Shown: positions 1 through 12,700 of the stretch, piece after piece | Position numbering within the stretch: position 1 is the first letter of the stretch | How the letters are laid out: every line of letters begins with the position of its first letter | NCBI RefSeq assembly: GCF_018837975.1 | Contig: NZ_JAGSOY010000040.1 | Span: 1-43,981 of the forward strand | Origin: Zooshikella harenae | GTDB taxonomy: Bacteria; Pseudomonadota; Gammaproteobacteria; Pseudomonadales; Zooshikellaceae | DNA length: 43,981 bases | Direction: 5' to 3' | Program-made: the position numbers and the translations under genes | Notes under the pieces: model-generated | Database searches by the model: none | Told to the model about the DNA's origin: nothing | The model's input: the letters and a program-made list of their open reading frames with translations, nothing else

Positions 1-70
1 GGTCTCTGATCATTAACACCAGCCTTATTTTTATTACTATCTGTTCCATGTCATCATATGCCATTTGATT

Positions 71-113
71 GTTTGGAATGGCTTGTGCAAAAAAGCACTA
101 GCCACTCCAAAAC
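71..113. repeat. imperfect inverted repeat downstream of the deaminase ORF
   Basis: The arms at 71-88 and 95-113 pair imperfectly around an A6 loop, with two mismatches in the central 15 positions. The repeat lies just past the stop codon (129-131) of the minus-strand deaminase frame, so it may act as a transcript end or stability hairpin. No clear T-tract follows on either strand, so I do not call it a terminator. I recognise no gene in bases 1-128. Confidence 0.4.
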
Positions 114-128
114 TAACCAAATTAATCG

Positions 129-595
129 TCACAAATCACATGTCAATGGGTTTGTACCTTCTTCAGCCTGTTTGCCTAATTTCTCACGTAATTGTTTAAA
201 TTTATTCGTATACGCTTCAGGAGCCTCGAAAACCTGTATCTTTGAAGCCAGTCCATTTTCTTCAGCTGCAGTAAGTACTTCACGACATGAATCACACGCG
301 GCCTTATCGACATAACCTTTTAATGTTCCTCCTGCTTGAACACGCCCATTTTGCTGTAAGTTATACAGATAGTGGATACTTTTAACCTCTGAATCATAAA
401 ACCGGTTCGCACCATCACTCGTCGTACGTCCTGCATATGTTTTTGCTGAATATGATAGTGAGTCTGTACTCTTAAGCCATCTTTTAACTTAAAGTCCATA
501 AATCCTTTTGGAGACTGTGTTATAAACTCCACAGCATGAAGGTTAGCCGTTACACATAACGCAGAGATAATGGCCCATTTCGTTAGCTTTAACAT
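129..595 (-). pseudogene. secreted deaminase-fold toxin-like protein, frame-disrupted
   Basis: The ATG at 593-595 has an AAGG about 9 nt upstream and opens a frame with a clear signal peptide (MLKLTKWAIISALCVTANLHA). Read straight, that frame ends at 320. From about 480 down to 129 the neighbouring (-1) frame is open and carries a convincing domain: a Y-D-S-E-V-K motif, then G-G-T-L-K-G-Y, then C-D-S-C and an I-Q-V-F strand. This order (acidic E in place of HAE, then CxxC) is that of toxin deaminases of the BURPS668_1122 type (Pfam Toxin-deaminase). The upstream part of the second frame is closed by a TAA, so the frame change must fall between about 430 and 485. The T5 run at 440-444 (A5 on the coding strand) is a likely place. 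It could be a real pseudogene, a sequencing indel or recoding; the heptamer is not a classic slippery site. It begins 11 nt after the 380-residue secreted protein and is probably co-transcribed. Confidence 0.55.
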
Positions 596-606
596 AATGA
601 TATGCC

Positions 607-1749
607 TTAAATTCGACAGAACTGGCTTTGATATTCTTCTGCAGCCAACGCTTCTTCCGCATCAGCTTCTGACTCTAGCACTGATAACTCTTCTCGCTCG
701 ACAATTCCAGCTTCTGCAAGCTCTGTTGCCTCCAAGGCTTCAAAAGCGTCAAAAAATGCCGCACCTAGTCCATCCAATGCAAAGAAAACCCCGACAAATT
801 CTAATAACTTTTGTCCAAATGATGGTTTTTGATCTGACTCAGTTAATTTACGATGATCAATTTTCAATTGCTGCGGAAACCAACGATCCATTAGTTGCTT
901 ATTGGTCATATCACTAAGACAATAACGACTTACATAACTTTGATCATATAAATGCTTCCCTTCTTTAGTACACACTACATCAAAAAAACCTTGGTCATTG
1001 CGGTACGCGACAGCAAGTCTTACCAAACGATATTGAGCAGCTAACTGTTCAATATTATAACGATAACTTGACTGATTTAGACTAAAGCTCAAATAGTCCT
1101 TTAATGCGTCTAAATCTTCTGAGGTAATGGGTTGATTATATTTCACTAAATGATCAATAGCCTTAGGATAAATACCATTTTCAGTCCACTGCTCAGTAAC
1201 TGTCTCTTTTTTGGCATCCCGCATAAGCTGTGCAGCTAAAGCATACTTAGCACGTAAAGCAACACCAGGTATTTTATCCTTTGCACCATTATATATATCT
1301 TCATCCACGCCTGATAAAGTGCGTTGTAAAAGGATAAACTGGTCAGGTTTACCTATTGAAGTTGCTTTTTCATAACCTAGTTGTTTTTTTAATTTTAAAA
1401 AAAAATTAATACTTCCAGGTATACGATTTTGTGACATTAAAAACTGATTCCATGCTTCTTCTGCATCATTGAATAACGTTCGTTCGACATCAGTTGCGAT
1501 ATTATACAGCTCATCCTTACTACGTACTTCCGAATATAAATCTTTAGGGTTAACCAGAAAAAGTTCTTTTATACGACTATCAGTTATATTATATGACTTT
1601 ACTTCACTATTTTTTAACGCCCACCGTAATGACTTTATCGGTGTATTCAGGAGCTTAGCTTCATTTAAAGAGGGTGTCTGAGCAAATGAGTAACTGATTG
1701 AAGAAAGCCCAAATACTATAGACAATATTTTTCGCTTATTTATTTTCAC
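607..1749 (-). CDS. secreted protein of unknown function, 380 aa
   Basis: The start is GTG at 1747-1749, supported by AGGGGA about 5 nt upstream. Residues 1-23 form a Sec signal peptide ending in SYSFA, followed by QTPSLNEAK. Residues 24 to about 300 are a mixed, mostly helical-looking domain with many Tyr and Gln residues and a possible disulfide pair (VVCTKEGK and SRYCLSD). I recognise no family there. Residues about 318-345 are hydrophobic and glycine/alanine/phenylalanine rich. The tail is very acidic and rich in Ala and Glu, ending QFCRI. A hydrophobic patch plus acidic tail could be a membrane-active segment or a docking region. The gene lies immediately upstream of the disrupted deaminase gene on the same strand, so the two probably form one cassette. 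No immunity gene is recognisable within the window. Confidence 0.7.
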   Translation of the reverse strand: MKINKRKILSIVFGLSSISYSFAQTPSLNEAKLLNTPIKSLRWALKNSEVKSYNITDSRIKELFLVNPKDLYSEVRSKDELYNIATDVERTLFNDAEEAWNQFLMSQNRIPGSINFFLKLKKQLGYEKATSIGKPDQFILLQRTLSGVDEDIYNGAKDKIPGVALRAKYALAAQLMRDAKKETVTEQWTENGIYPKAIDHLVKYNQPITSEDLDALKDYLSFSLNQSSYRYNIEQLAAQYRLVRLAVAYRNDQGFFDVVCTKEGKHLYDQSYVSRYCLSDMTNKQLMDRWFPQQLKIDHRKLTESDQKPSFGQKLLEFVGVFFALDGLGAAFFDAFEALEATELAEAGIVEREELSVLESEADAEEALAAEEYQSQFCRI

Positions 1750-2370
1750 ACTATTCCCCTTGAGTTTTACTCTAGCTTACTAATTTTTTATCTTTCATTA
1801 CAAACAAAACACGAGAACAGCATACTTAATTATATTAGTGCATTTCTTATTCACCTCTCTACAAACAAATACTAATAAAAAGCATAAAACATTTTATGCA
1901 ACACCCTACTTACAATAAGAAAGCAACCATTCAAAAAATAATGAAAACGACAAACATTAAATAACCTACACTCTATTTTTACTTTAAAAAAGAAATTTAA
2001 AGCTACAATAATTTAATAGGCAACCACTTGCATTTCAATTAATACACCAACATATTTCCCACATCAAGTACTTTTGTTTTAAATTTGTTTTTATGGAATT
2101 TCAAACAGCATTATCAAACTAACGAAGCAATAAAATAGTGACGATAATCTCTCAACACAGCGTCACATTAATAAACAAGCATAAACTGTTAATATCATTT
2201 ATTTAAATTATTATATTTTTTAATTTAATTTCCTCACAAAAAAAACCGGCTAATGGCCGGTTTTTTATAACATTAAATATTGCAAGGTTAATTACTACAG
2301 TAATGTGCTATGGCAAGCCTATTCGCAGAAATAATCTACCTTAATGCATCACTATAGACTCATGCAAACA
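1750..2370. other. long AT-rich intergenic region
   Basis: This is about 620 bp of very AT-rich DNA between the 380-aa gene and guaC, both on the minus strand. The only structure I can support is the terminator at 2240-2266. No ORF with a good ribosome site and no RNA gene is evident. The promoter of the secreted-protein cassette must lie here, but I could not pick a convincing pair of boxes. Confidence 0.6.
2240..2266 (-). terminator. rho-independent terminator after guaC
   Basis: The perfect stem CCGGC/GCCGG with a TAATG loop is flanked by A6 and T6, so it can work on both strands. It lies about 105 bp past the guaC stop codon, and no gene on the plus strand ends here, so guaC is the likely client. 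Confidence 0.85.
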
Positions 2371-3417
2371 TTAATCCTCTTTTCCAAAAACTGTATTTTC
2401 TTGCTCTTGCACTCGAATAAATGTTGTCCGCTTGGTCAGCTCTTTTAGCTTAGCCGCGCCAACATAAGTACATGTTGAACGAACCCCACCCAAAATATCC
2501 TCAATTGTATTATGCACAGAACCACGGTAAGGTAATAATACCGTTTTACCCTCTGCTGCACGGTAGTTTGCAACACCACCAGCATATTTTTTCATTGCAG
2601 AGGAAGAAGACATACCATAAAATTGAACAAATTTTTGTCCATCTTTTTCTATGATTTCACCACCACTTTCATCATGTCCGGCTAACAAACCACCCAACAT
2701 AACAAAGTCAGCACCTCCCCCGAACGCCTTCGCAACGTCTCCAGCACAGGTGCATCCACCATCACCAATAATACGACCACCTAAGCCATGGGCTGCATCA
2801 CCACATTCAATAATTGCAGATAGCTGAGGATAACCAACCCCCGTTTTAACTCGTGTGGTACATACAGATCCTGGACCAATACCAACCTTAACGATATCTG
2901 CTCCCGCCAGAATAAGTTCTTCAACCATATCGCCAGTGACTACATTACCGGCAGTTATCACTATGTTAGTAAAAGACTCACGAACATTTTGAACAAACTC
3001 AACTAGATGCTCTGAATAACCATTAGCTATATCAATACAAATAAATTTTATATCACTCGACAACTGCAGTATTTCTTTAAGCTTTTGAAAATCCCGTTCA
3101 GAAGTACCTGTCGATACCATGACATAATTCAAAAGTTTTTCATCTGCATTTTCAAGAAAAGTAGCCCACTCAGCGACGTTATAGTGTTTATGGATGGCAG
3201 TTATCACCTGATGCTCAGCAAGTGCCTGAGCCATAGCAAAACTGCCTACGGAATCCATATTCGCAGCAATAACAGGTACACCAGACCATTGACTACCACT
3301 GTGTTTAAAAGTAAAATCACGGGTTAATTCAACTTGAGATCGGCTATTTAGGGTTGAGCGTTTCGGTCGAAACAAAACATCACTAAAACCCAGTTTCAAG
3401 TCGTTTTCGATTCGCAT
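2371..3417 (-). CDS. guaC: GMP reductase
   Basis: Converts GMP to IMP with NADPH and release of ammonia, in cytoplasmic purine salvage and nucleotide balancing. The protein is 348 residues, the length of Enterobacterial GuaC. It is a TIM barrel of the IMPDH/GMPR family without CBS domains. The opening [20 protein letters not shown], the AANMDSVG loop near residue 51, and the active-site loop [11 protein letters not shown] with Cys at position 186 (the usual catalytic position) identify it. The lack of CBS domains and the overall length favour GuaC over GuaB. The start ATG at 3415-3417 fits the family. It is transcribed alone and ends at the terminator near 2250. Upstream is an unusually long leader with a peptide ORF and an internal terminator, pointing to regulation by transcription attenuation. 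Confidence 0.97.
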   Translation of the reverse strand: MRIENDLKLGFSDVLFRPKRSTLNSRSQVELTRDFTFKHSGSQWSGVPVIAANMDSVGSFAMAQALAEHQVITAIHKHYNVAEWATFLENADEKLLNYVMVSTGTSERDFQKLKEILQLSSDIKFICIDIANGYSEHLVEFVQNVRESFTNIVITAGNVVTGDMVEELILAGADIVKVGIGPGSVCTTRVKTGVGYPQLSAIIECGDAAHGLGGRIIGDGGCTCAGDVAKAFGGGADFVMLGGLLAGHDESGGEIIEKDGQKFVQFYGMSSSSAMKKYAGGVANYRAAEGKTVLLPYRGSVHNTIEDILGGVRSTCTYVGAAKLKELTKRTTFIRVQEQENTVFGKED

Positions 3418-3510
3418 AGTTAATCCTTTCTATTAACTAACTTTCATTGCTCCCCTTATAGTTTTCTATTGGCAGATAGTAAAACTACATAAAGAGCAGG
3501 CACAAAAAAA

Positions 3511-3534
3511 CCGGAGCGTTGGCAGACGCTCCGG
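3511..3534 (-). terminator. intrinsic terminator inside the guaC leader
   Basis: The arms 3511-3519 and 3526-3534 (CCGGAGCGT/ACGCTCCGG) are perfect over nine GC-rich pairs with a six-base loop. On the minus strand seven T residues follow directly (complement of 3504-3510), and on the plus strand only four T. It therefore points towards guaC, beginning 9 nt after the leader-peptide stop codon. Confidence 0.85.
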
Positions 3535-3543
3535 TTTTCAGCA

Positions 3544-3573
3544 TTATATACAAAAAGGCTGCTTTAGCAACAT
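3544..3573 (-). CDS. putative leader peptide MLLKQPFCI
   Basis: The ATG at 3571-3573 is preceded by a near-perfect ribosome site, AAAGGAG, 7 nt upstream (complement of 3581-3587). Nine codons are followed by TAA at 3544-3546, and the terminator stem begins 9 nt later. Ribosome occupancy over the peptide would plausibly influence folding of the terminator. The codons show no run for a single amino acid, so this is not a classic amino-acid attenuator. CTTTA/TAAAG around the start codon can also form a small hairpin. That it is translated is an inference. Confidence 0.4.
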   Translation of the reverse strand: MLLKQPFCI

Positions 3574-3749
3574 AAAGTTACTCCTTTCTTCCATTCTTTT
3601 TGGAATAACTTGCGACAAAGGAAATAAGAAATCATACTTTTCCTTTTTATTTACGATAAAACAACCTTCCTATTAATTAAGTTAATTTTAAATGGATCGC
3701 AAAGAATTTATTTGTCTGTGATATCAGAAGTCACTTCTTATTACACTAT

Positions 3750-3779
3750 TAAATACTCCCACCCCGCGGTGTATTTCAA
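3750..3779 (-). promoter_or_regulatory. predicted sigma-70 promoter of the guaC leader
   Basis: On the minus strand there is TTGAAA (3774-3779), an 18-nt spacer and TATTTA (3750-3755), close to consensus at both boxes. The spacer contains a CACCCCGCGGTG palindrome (3759-3770), which might be an operator. Initiation would fall near 3743. Confidence 0.4.
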
Positions 3780-3905
3780 CTTGAAATAAAAAAAGCCTCT
3801 ATCTCGCCTCGTACACATTTTGTTCACATCTTTTGATATGACACAAGTCTCAAATCGATTACCATAATTATACTCTGCTCACTTTTCCCTTGTGAGGTAA
3901 TCTGC

Positions 3906-4793
3906 ATGACACGAATTCTTAGCTCATTACTCCTACTGACTACCTGCTGGTGTACTACTTTCGCTAGCGCCAACGAAAGTGAGCAACCCGAAGCACAAGA
4001 GTTTGCAAAATGGGCCCAAAATACTTGGGAAAACATGGATCGCCAAACAGGCACTATTATCCTACCTAACGGGGTTGCCACCTTAAATGTACCTGATGAT
4101 TTTTACTATTTAAGTCCGAAAGATGCTGAAGTAGTACTTGTTAAATTTTGGGGCAATGTTCCAGGCGATACAACATTAGGCATGCTCTTCCCAGCCTCGT
4201 ATACTCCATTTGATAGTAATGCCTGGGCTGTTGAGATTGATTACGAAGAAGATGGTCACGTAGACGATGAGGATGCAGCGGATATCGACTACGATGACTT
4301 GCTTGACGATATGCAGTCTGCCGTAAAAGAAGCCAGTAAAGATAGAGTAGCGCAAGGTTATGAAAGTATTGAGCTCGTTGGCTGGGCAGCTACGCCATAC
4401 TATGACAGCAAAGGTAAGAAATTACATTGGGCCAAAGAGCTTAAGTTTGGCGATAGCGAAGATAATACGCTGAATTACAATATTCGGATTTTAGGCCGCA
4501 AAGGCGTACTTACCATGAATTTTATTGCGGGGATTAATCAACTCCCACAAATTAATAGTCAGCTTGATACAGTCCTTACCATGGCTTCATTTAATGAAGG
4601 TCAGCGCTACAGTGATTTTGATCCGTCAATCGACAACGTAGCAGCTTATGGCATTGGAGCTTTAATTGCTGGCAAAGCTGCAAGCAAGCTAGGGATTCTT
4701 GCAGGTTTACTGTTAGCGTTAAAGAAATTCTGGATTGTCATTGTGGCAGGCTTTATTGGTATATTTCGGTGGATTAAAGCAAGATTTAATTAA
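3906..4793 (+). CDS. DUF2167 family membrane protein
   Basis: A 295-residue envelope protein of unknown function belonging, by its pattern, to the DUF2167 family. Residues 1-22 are a signal peptide (cleavage near FASA-NES). Next comes the family's typical opening, with G-T-I-x-L-P-x-G-V-A-x-L-x-V-P and F-Y-Y-L around residues 48-68, an acidic stretch near 114-140, and the EL(V)GWA motif followed by L-H-W-A-K-E-L near 170-185. The C terminus has a glycine/alanine segment and two hydrophobic stretches ending in KARFN, typical of inner-membrane anchoring. GAGGT lies 8 nt before the ATG. It is a single gene, convergent with the 159-aa gene and sharing its terminator. Confidence 0.85.
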   Translation: MTRILSSLLLLTTCWCTTFASANESEQPEAQEFAKWAQNTWENMDRQTGTIILPNGVATLNVPDDFYYLSPKDAEVVLVKFWGNVPGDTTLGMLFPASYTPFDSNAWAVEIDYEEDGHVDDEDAADIDYDDLLDDMQSAVKEASKDRVAQGYESIELVGWAATPYYDSKGKKLHWAKELKFGDSEDNTLNYNIRILGRKGVLTMNFIAGINQLPQINSQLDTVLTMASFNEGQRYSDFDPSIDNVAAYGIGALIAGKAASKLGILAGLLLALKKFWIVIVAGFIGIFRWIKARFN

Positions 4794-4811
4794 CAGTGTC
4801 AGTCTCACTGC

Positions 4812-4841
4812 AAAAAAGCGCTCTTAAAACAGCGCTTTTTT
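4812..4841. terminator. bidirectional terminator between convergent genes
   Basis: The stem AAAAAAGCGCT/AGCGCTTTTTT with an eight-base loop has A and T tracts on either side. It can end both the DUF2167 gene on the plus strand and the 159-aa gene on the minus strand. Confidence 0.9.
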
Positions 4842-4854
4842 TCTATGTTAGTTT

Positions 4855-5334
4855 TTAAGCAACATCAGAAGAGGCTTGGCACGGGGTTGTTTTTGTCTGT
4901 GAAGAATTGGTTTTAACCCAACTTTCATGTTGCCATTCACAACGAGCTTGAAGCTCTTCATCAGGCAAATGGCAGCTATTGTTCGCATACCAACTAAATG
5001 TATGAAACCCCGTAAGCTCAGTTTCTAAATGCACTGTTGCTGCAACCCAATACATTTTCTTTAGTACAGCCTCAAACTTATGTAGCCACTGCCCCCAGTC
5101 CCCTTCAACTTCACGATAAGAAGCACCAAAGTGGATCACTTGGGTCAAATAAGTGCCATATGAAGGCTCAACACCAGACACTGCAAATAGATCACGTGAT
5201 AAAAAAGGCCACTCATCATGCTTAGGAAGCGAATTAATCACTCGAAGATTATGATAGCGACGCTTTAATATTTCAGTCTCACTGCCTGATGGCAAATCCT
5301 TGATACAACCATAAACAATGGATTCGCGATCCAA
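4855..5334 (-). CDS. hypothetical protein, 159 aa, TTG start
   Basis: The start is TTG at 5332-5334, chosen because AAGGAG lies 6 nt upstream and no ATG occurs in the first 90 codons. The opening is DRESIVYGCIKDLPSG. The protein appears soluble, with no signal peptide or membrane segment, many Trp residues (EWPF, GDWGQW, YWVAATV, FSWYAN, CEWQHESW) and three Cys in the C-terminal half. I do not recognise the family. The composition suggests a compact globular protein that is real rather than a spurious ORF. It stands alone between a convergent DUF2167 gene and an intergenic region of 245 bp. Confidence 0.7.
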   Translation of the reverse strand: MDRESIVYGCIKDLPSGSETEILKRRYHNLRVINSLPKHDEWPFLSRDLFAVSGVEPSYGTYLTQVIHFGASYREVEGDWGQWLHKFEAVLKKMYWVAATVHLETELTGFHTFSWYANNSCHLPDEELQARCEWQHESWVKTNSSQTKTTPCQASSDVA

Positions 5335-5579
5335 AAGCTACTCCTTAAATAACCGACAAAAGTCGTCTATTATGCCCAGCTCCCTATGGGGAAACAACTC
5401 AATTACTCAACCTTTTAACAATTAACCATACGATTATCTATTGTTAGCTGATACTTCCAGTCTAAGGCAAAAGGTTAATGGCTAAAGGGCAAACAATAGT
5501 AGTGTCAGAGGCCTGCCAAGTAAAACCCAGCCTCAGCAATTTCGATGACGCCTCACAAAAAAATAAGTCTTAGATCCGC

Positions 5580-8334
<2,755 letters not shown>

Positions 8335-8406
8335 TCACTTTGGGTATAAAATTCAGTGCTATGTTAATGTACTACAGTTTAAGGGCTATAAGCACCAGTA
8401 AAGCGA

Positions 8407-9573
8407 TTAACGCACCATTTGTTTACGCACCAGGTGACGTCGTTCATAGTCCATAATGCGCTGTTTGCAGTGTTCAAGCGTTTGTTGTGTCATCACACTA
8501 CGATTTTCGTCTTTTAAGCTCCCACCTAATGTAGATGCAATATCATGGGCTGCTAATGCCATTTGCTCGAACGCACGCATGGGTTTATCTGGTCCTGGTA
8601 AGCTCATAAAAAAGCTAACAGCAGGTGTACAATATTCATCCATATTATCAAGGTCAAATGTACCTGGCTCTATACCATTAGCCATACTGAACATCAAAGC
8701 ACCTTTTGCCCCTCGAGTTACAGAGGTGTCATAGCAATGAAAAATGTTCATATCACCATAACTCAAACCATTTCTGGTAAGAATGGTTAATAGCTCATCA
8801 CCCGCAAACGTAGTATCCGATTTGGCAATTACATGGATCACAATAATATCTTCAACAACTTTATTTTCTTCTGCAGACTCCTCTGTCAGTGCCACATCAG
8901 CAGCCGCTTTCTTAGATTGTTTCCAGCCTTTATTAGGCTCCTTGCTACTGACTTTACTACCAGACTTGGCAACCGTTTTAATGCCATCTGCCGCATTTTT
9001 AAGTAACGATGAATGTGTTGACTCCCCTTTAGCTGAGCTTTTACGTCGTTCATGATGGGGACTGCTCCCCATAGCAGCAGAGCTGACATGATCTGCAGGG
9101 TTAGCAACCAAAGGCTCTTCTGCATCAGCATAGCCGTCAGCCACTTTATCTGTTATGACAGGTGGTTCGTGATCAGTAGCTGATTGCATAGCATCAGCGT
9201 TTCTTTGCTTTTGTTGTGCTGACTGCAAACGCTGGACAAGAGCTTCCTGCCCTGTATTTGAAAATGGTTGCTTATGACTATCAACCTGATCAGAAAGTGA
9301 TGGCTCAGCAGATTCCTGTTGAAAATGAGGCTCTACTTTTTTAAACGTTGTTTGCTCTGCATCATGTGCTGTATCTCCTTTTATCAGACGAGCTCCACCA
9401 TGAGGTAACTCACCATTACAGTCGTCGTAATAATCTACGCCACCACTGAGTCCCAAAGAAAGCTCATCCGCTTTCTTCCGATTAACTCGCATACGACGGT
9501 AGCCGTCAAAAATGATACCAGCAATCAATAGAAAGCCGATAATAAATATGATTTCTCGCAAACCTATATCCAT
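8407..9573 (-). CDS. zipA: cell division protein ZipA
   Basis: Anchors FtsZ protofilaments to the inner membrane during septum formation. The architecture is diagnostic: an N-terminal membrane helix (residues 5-23) with a very short periplasmic tip, a basic segment RRMRVNRKK, and a long disordered linker (about 40-245) rich in Ser, Ala, Glu, Lys and Gln. The C-terminal FtsZ-binding domain starts at IIVIHVIAKSDTTFAGDELL and includes F-H-C-Y-D. At 388 residues it is within the usual size range. ATG at 9571-9573. It follows smc by about 170 bp on the same strand, as in Pseudomonas, and is followed by a terminator. Confidence 0.95.
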   Translation of the reverse strand: MDIGLREIIFIIGFLLIAGIIFDGYRRMRVNRKKADELSLGLSGGVDYYDDCNGELPHGGARLIKGDTAHDAEQTTFKKVEPHFQQESAEPSLSDQVDSHKQPFSNTGQEALVQRLQSAQQKQRNADAMQSATDHEPPVITDKVADGYADAEEPLVANPADHVSSAAMGSSPHHERRKSSAKGESTHSSLLKNAADGIKTVAKSGSKVSSKEPNKGWKQSKKAAADVALTEESAEENKVVEDIIVIHVIAKSDTTFAGDELLTILTRNGLSYGDMNIFHCYDTSVTRGAKGALMFSMANGIEPGTFDLDNMDEYCTPAVSFFMSLPGPDKPMRAFEQMALAAHDIASTLGGSLKDENRSVMTQQTLEHCKQRIMDYERRHLVRKQMVR

Positions 9574-9745
9574 TGTGCCTTAATACCCTCTCGTCGCACA
9601 CGCACAAGACCGTGGCAAGCAAGCTAGAAACTTTATCTTTAATTATGGTCCAGAGATAAAAAAGGTCGCAATAATAGGCGTAAAAAGTTTTCTTTTTTTC
9701 TCACCATTTTGTATCAGACTTGCCAATCACTTATTAGTTTAGTCT

Positions 9746-12700
9746 TTATACAGCGGCAAGTGCTGCTGCTTGCTCAATATCAACAGCGACCAAACGGGAA
9801 ACACCGGGTTCATGCATTGTCACCCCCATCATTTGGTTAGCTGCTTCCATCGCGATTTTATTGTGCGTGATATAGATAAACTGTACTGATGATGACATTT
9901 CTTTCACCATGCGCGCATAACGACCCACATTTGCATCATCGAGAGGTGCATCGACCTCATCCAGCATACAAAATGGCGCAGGGTTTAATTGAAAAATAGC
10001 AAAAACGAGCGCAATTGCGGTAAGCGCTTTTTCACCACCCGACAATAAATGTATAGTACTGTTTTTCTTACCAGGGGGGCGCGCCATAATTGCTACCCCT
10101 GTATCCAATAAATCTTCACCCGTTAGCTCTAAATAAGCACTTCCCCCACCAAACACTTTGGGGAATAATATTTGTAGTCCATTATTGACCAGATCAAAAG
10201 TCTCTTTAAAACGTGCTTTCGTTTCCCGATCAATTTTGCGAATCGCTTCTTCAAGAGTAGACAACGCCTGAACCAAGTCATCATTTTGGCTATCTAAATA
10301 CTTCTTACGTTGTGATTGTGTTTGGTATTCGTCAATAGCCGCCAAGTTAATAGCACCCAGACGCTGAATGCGTCCTGCAATTTTTTCCAGCTCCGTTGCC
10401 CACTGAGACTCATTCGCTTCTGTAGGTAAATTTTCTAGGACCGTAGTTAAATCAAAAGAATCTGCTTGCAACTGCTCATGTAAAGACTGACGCTGAACTT
10501 CCAAGCTTTGCGCAGTCAGCCGGTATTTTTCTAATGCGGTTCTAACTTGTTGCGCCTGCTGATCTGCTTGTGTTCTTTGCTGTTCAAGCTGGCGCATACC
10601 ATGATCAATTTCGCCGAGCTGCTGTTTTGCCTCAGTCATTTCTTCTTCAATCAACAACCGTTCTTCTAGCAGTGCTTCCAACTCAACGGTTAAATCATCA
10701 ACAGGTAGCTCACTTTCCTCCAGCGAAGTGAGAATATCTTGTTTACGAGCGAGCATCTTATCAACCTGTTGCTGTAAACGAACAGCTCCTTGCAATGTTG
10801 ATGTCAGCTGGGTACTTAACGACTGCTGGCGAAGCGCTAACTGATGGGCTGCATCTTTATCGTGGCGAGCTTGCTGACGTACCTGATCCAACTGCCCTCG
10901 GATGCTATCCCGCTGTTTAAGTAAAAACTCACGTCGCTCTTCACCTTGCGCCATTGCATCAATCGCTTCTTGCAACGTTAACCGCGCTTCAGCAACCCGC
11001 TCTTGCTCCAGCGTTAACTGTTCACAGAGTTCAGCCTGTTCAAGCTTCAATCGCTCTGCTCGCGCTTTGACTTCATCCACTTTTACTTTTTTGGCACTTA
11101 AGTCAGCTTGTAATACAGACAGTTCTCGCTCTTCACTACTCCGTTGCTGACGTTCTGTTTCCAGTTGCTGCTCCACATCTCGCAAGCATTGCTCCGCAAT
11201 ATGCAAAGCTTCCTCTTCTTGCTGAGTTTTGTCAGTAATGTTTTCAATCTGTGCCTGAAGTTCAACCATTTCTTGCTGGCGGGCTAACATCCCGGCAGCA
11301 GCATTATCTTCGCGTGTGACTCTTAGCCAGTGATGAGATAACCAAATACCTTCAGGGGTGATAATGCTTTCTCCAATAGGCAAACCATCTAGCATGGCAA
11401 AAGCTTCACCCAATGTATCAGCCGTTTTAATGCATCCCAGCCAAGGCTGTAAATCACAATCTGCAGCAATCACTTTCGCAAGTAATGTATTCTGCTCCAC
11501 CATACCACGAGTTGCTTGCTCAAGGCGCTGAGCATATTTATAGAGTGTTAATGATCCAGAGTTAAATGTGGCTAGTGCTTCAGTAAACGACTCAAACTGG
11601 TCAACCGCAAACGCTTGCAGATAATCACCCAACACAGTTTCTACCGCTGTTTCCCAACCTGGAACAACGTTTAAACCTTCAGCTAAACGAGGCTTTTCAT
11701 TTAATTTGTGTTCAGCCAACCATTGCTGCTGTTCTTCACCATTATCACCCAAGGCCGCTTGATGTAATGCATCAAGTGAAGCATAACGGCCTCGTGCTTC
11801 CTGTAAAGTTTGTTGATACTGATTAAGCTGCTGTTGATGTGTATTAATTACCTGGCGTTGACGGGTGATTTGCTCTGCTAGAGACTGAATCAGTTCTTGC
11901 CCTTGCTCTTGCTCAAGTAGGCGTTCAGCAATACGTTCAGAAAGCATTTCAATTTCATCGGCAAGAGGATCGATTTGCACACCTGCCTGCTCTTCACGCA
12001 AACGTTGCTGGCGTGCTTGTAACCGATCTATTGTTTGCTCCCATTGCTGAATACGAGATCGCTCGACTTCTGCCTGACGTTTAGGTTCAGCCACTTGCTG
12101 GTTAAACTGCTCCCAGTCAAACTGCCAGCGTTGCATGGATTCTTCAGCTTCTTGCAATGCCTGAGTAGACATTTCTTCAGTTTCACGTAATAGTTCCAGC
12201 TCGGGTTCAAGGCCAGCCAGTTCCTCCGTCAACTGTAATTCTAAACTTTGATCACTCTCTAACAGTTGTTGACTCTCAACAAGATTAGCTTCAGTCTGCT
12301 GTAAATCAGCCTTTAATTCTTGAGCTCTCGTTTTACTGTGCTGGATTGTTTGCTCTATTTTACTGATTTCATTGCCAAGACTGTAAAATCGACCTTGAAC
12401 CTCATTAAAGCGGTCTGTTGCTTCAATATGAAACTGACGTTTTTCTTCCAGTGTTGTATCTACTGATCGTTGCCCAGCAATGTGCTTTTCCAGCTCCACT
12501 TCCAACGTGCTCACCTGCTTACGCTCAGTGGTGAGTTTTTCATCAAGCGATTTCCATTTTAACGCTTGCAACTGTGCTTTTTTCAAGCGTTCTTCAGTTT
12601 TATATTCTTTGTATTTTTCTGCAGCTTGAGCCTGACGATGTAAATGCTGCAACTGCCGATCAAGCTCGTCTCGTAAGTCTGTCAATCGTTCCAAGTTTTC

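Larger units (their letters stand above)
3418..3749 (-). promoter_or_regulatory. candidate attenuator leader of guaC
   Basis: From the predicted promoter, the transcript would run about 325 nt before the guaC start. It contains, in order, an A/U-rich segment, a possible stem in which TCCTTT (near 3616-3621) pairs with the AAAGGA ribosome site near 3582-3587, a nine-residue peptide ORF, and a strong hairpin followed by U7. A terminator inside a leader means most transcripts may stop before guaC unless a signal lets RNA polymerase through. I could not match it to a known purine, PRPP or ppGpp riboswitch. The alternative is a separate small RNA or small-protein gene with guaC read from a second promoter below 3510. 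Confidence 0.5.

Noticed and set aside
58-315. Plus-strand ORF of 85 codons
   Set aside because: It is the antisense of the deaminase frame, which has recognisable motifs and follows a co-directional gene; the plus-strand product has no motif and no ribosome site.
430-450. Programmed -1 frameshift at the deaminase frame change
   Set aside because: The A5 run is in the context G-CAA-AAA, not an X-XXY-YYZ heptamer, and no clear downstream structure was seen; a mutation or read error is simpler.
3541-3749. Purine-type riboswitch upstream of guaC
   Set aside because: I looked for the conserved core of the purine riboswitch and for a fold with its three-way junction and did not find it; the region is called only an attenuator candidate.
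10902-11150. Plus-strand ORFs inside smc and ligA
   Set aside because: They are antisense shadows of long, well-recognised genes, rich in Ser/Cys/Arg as expected of antisense reading.
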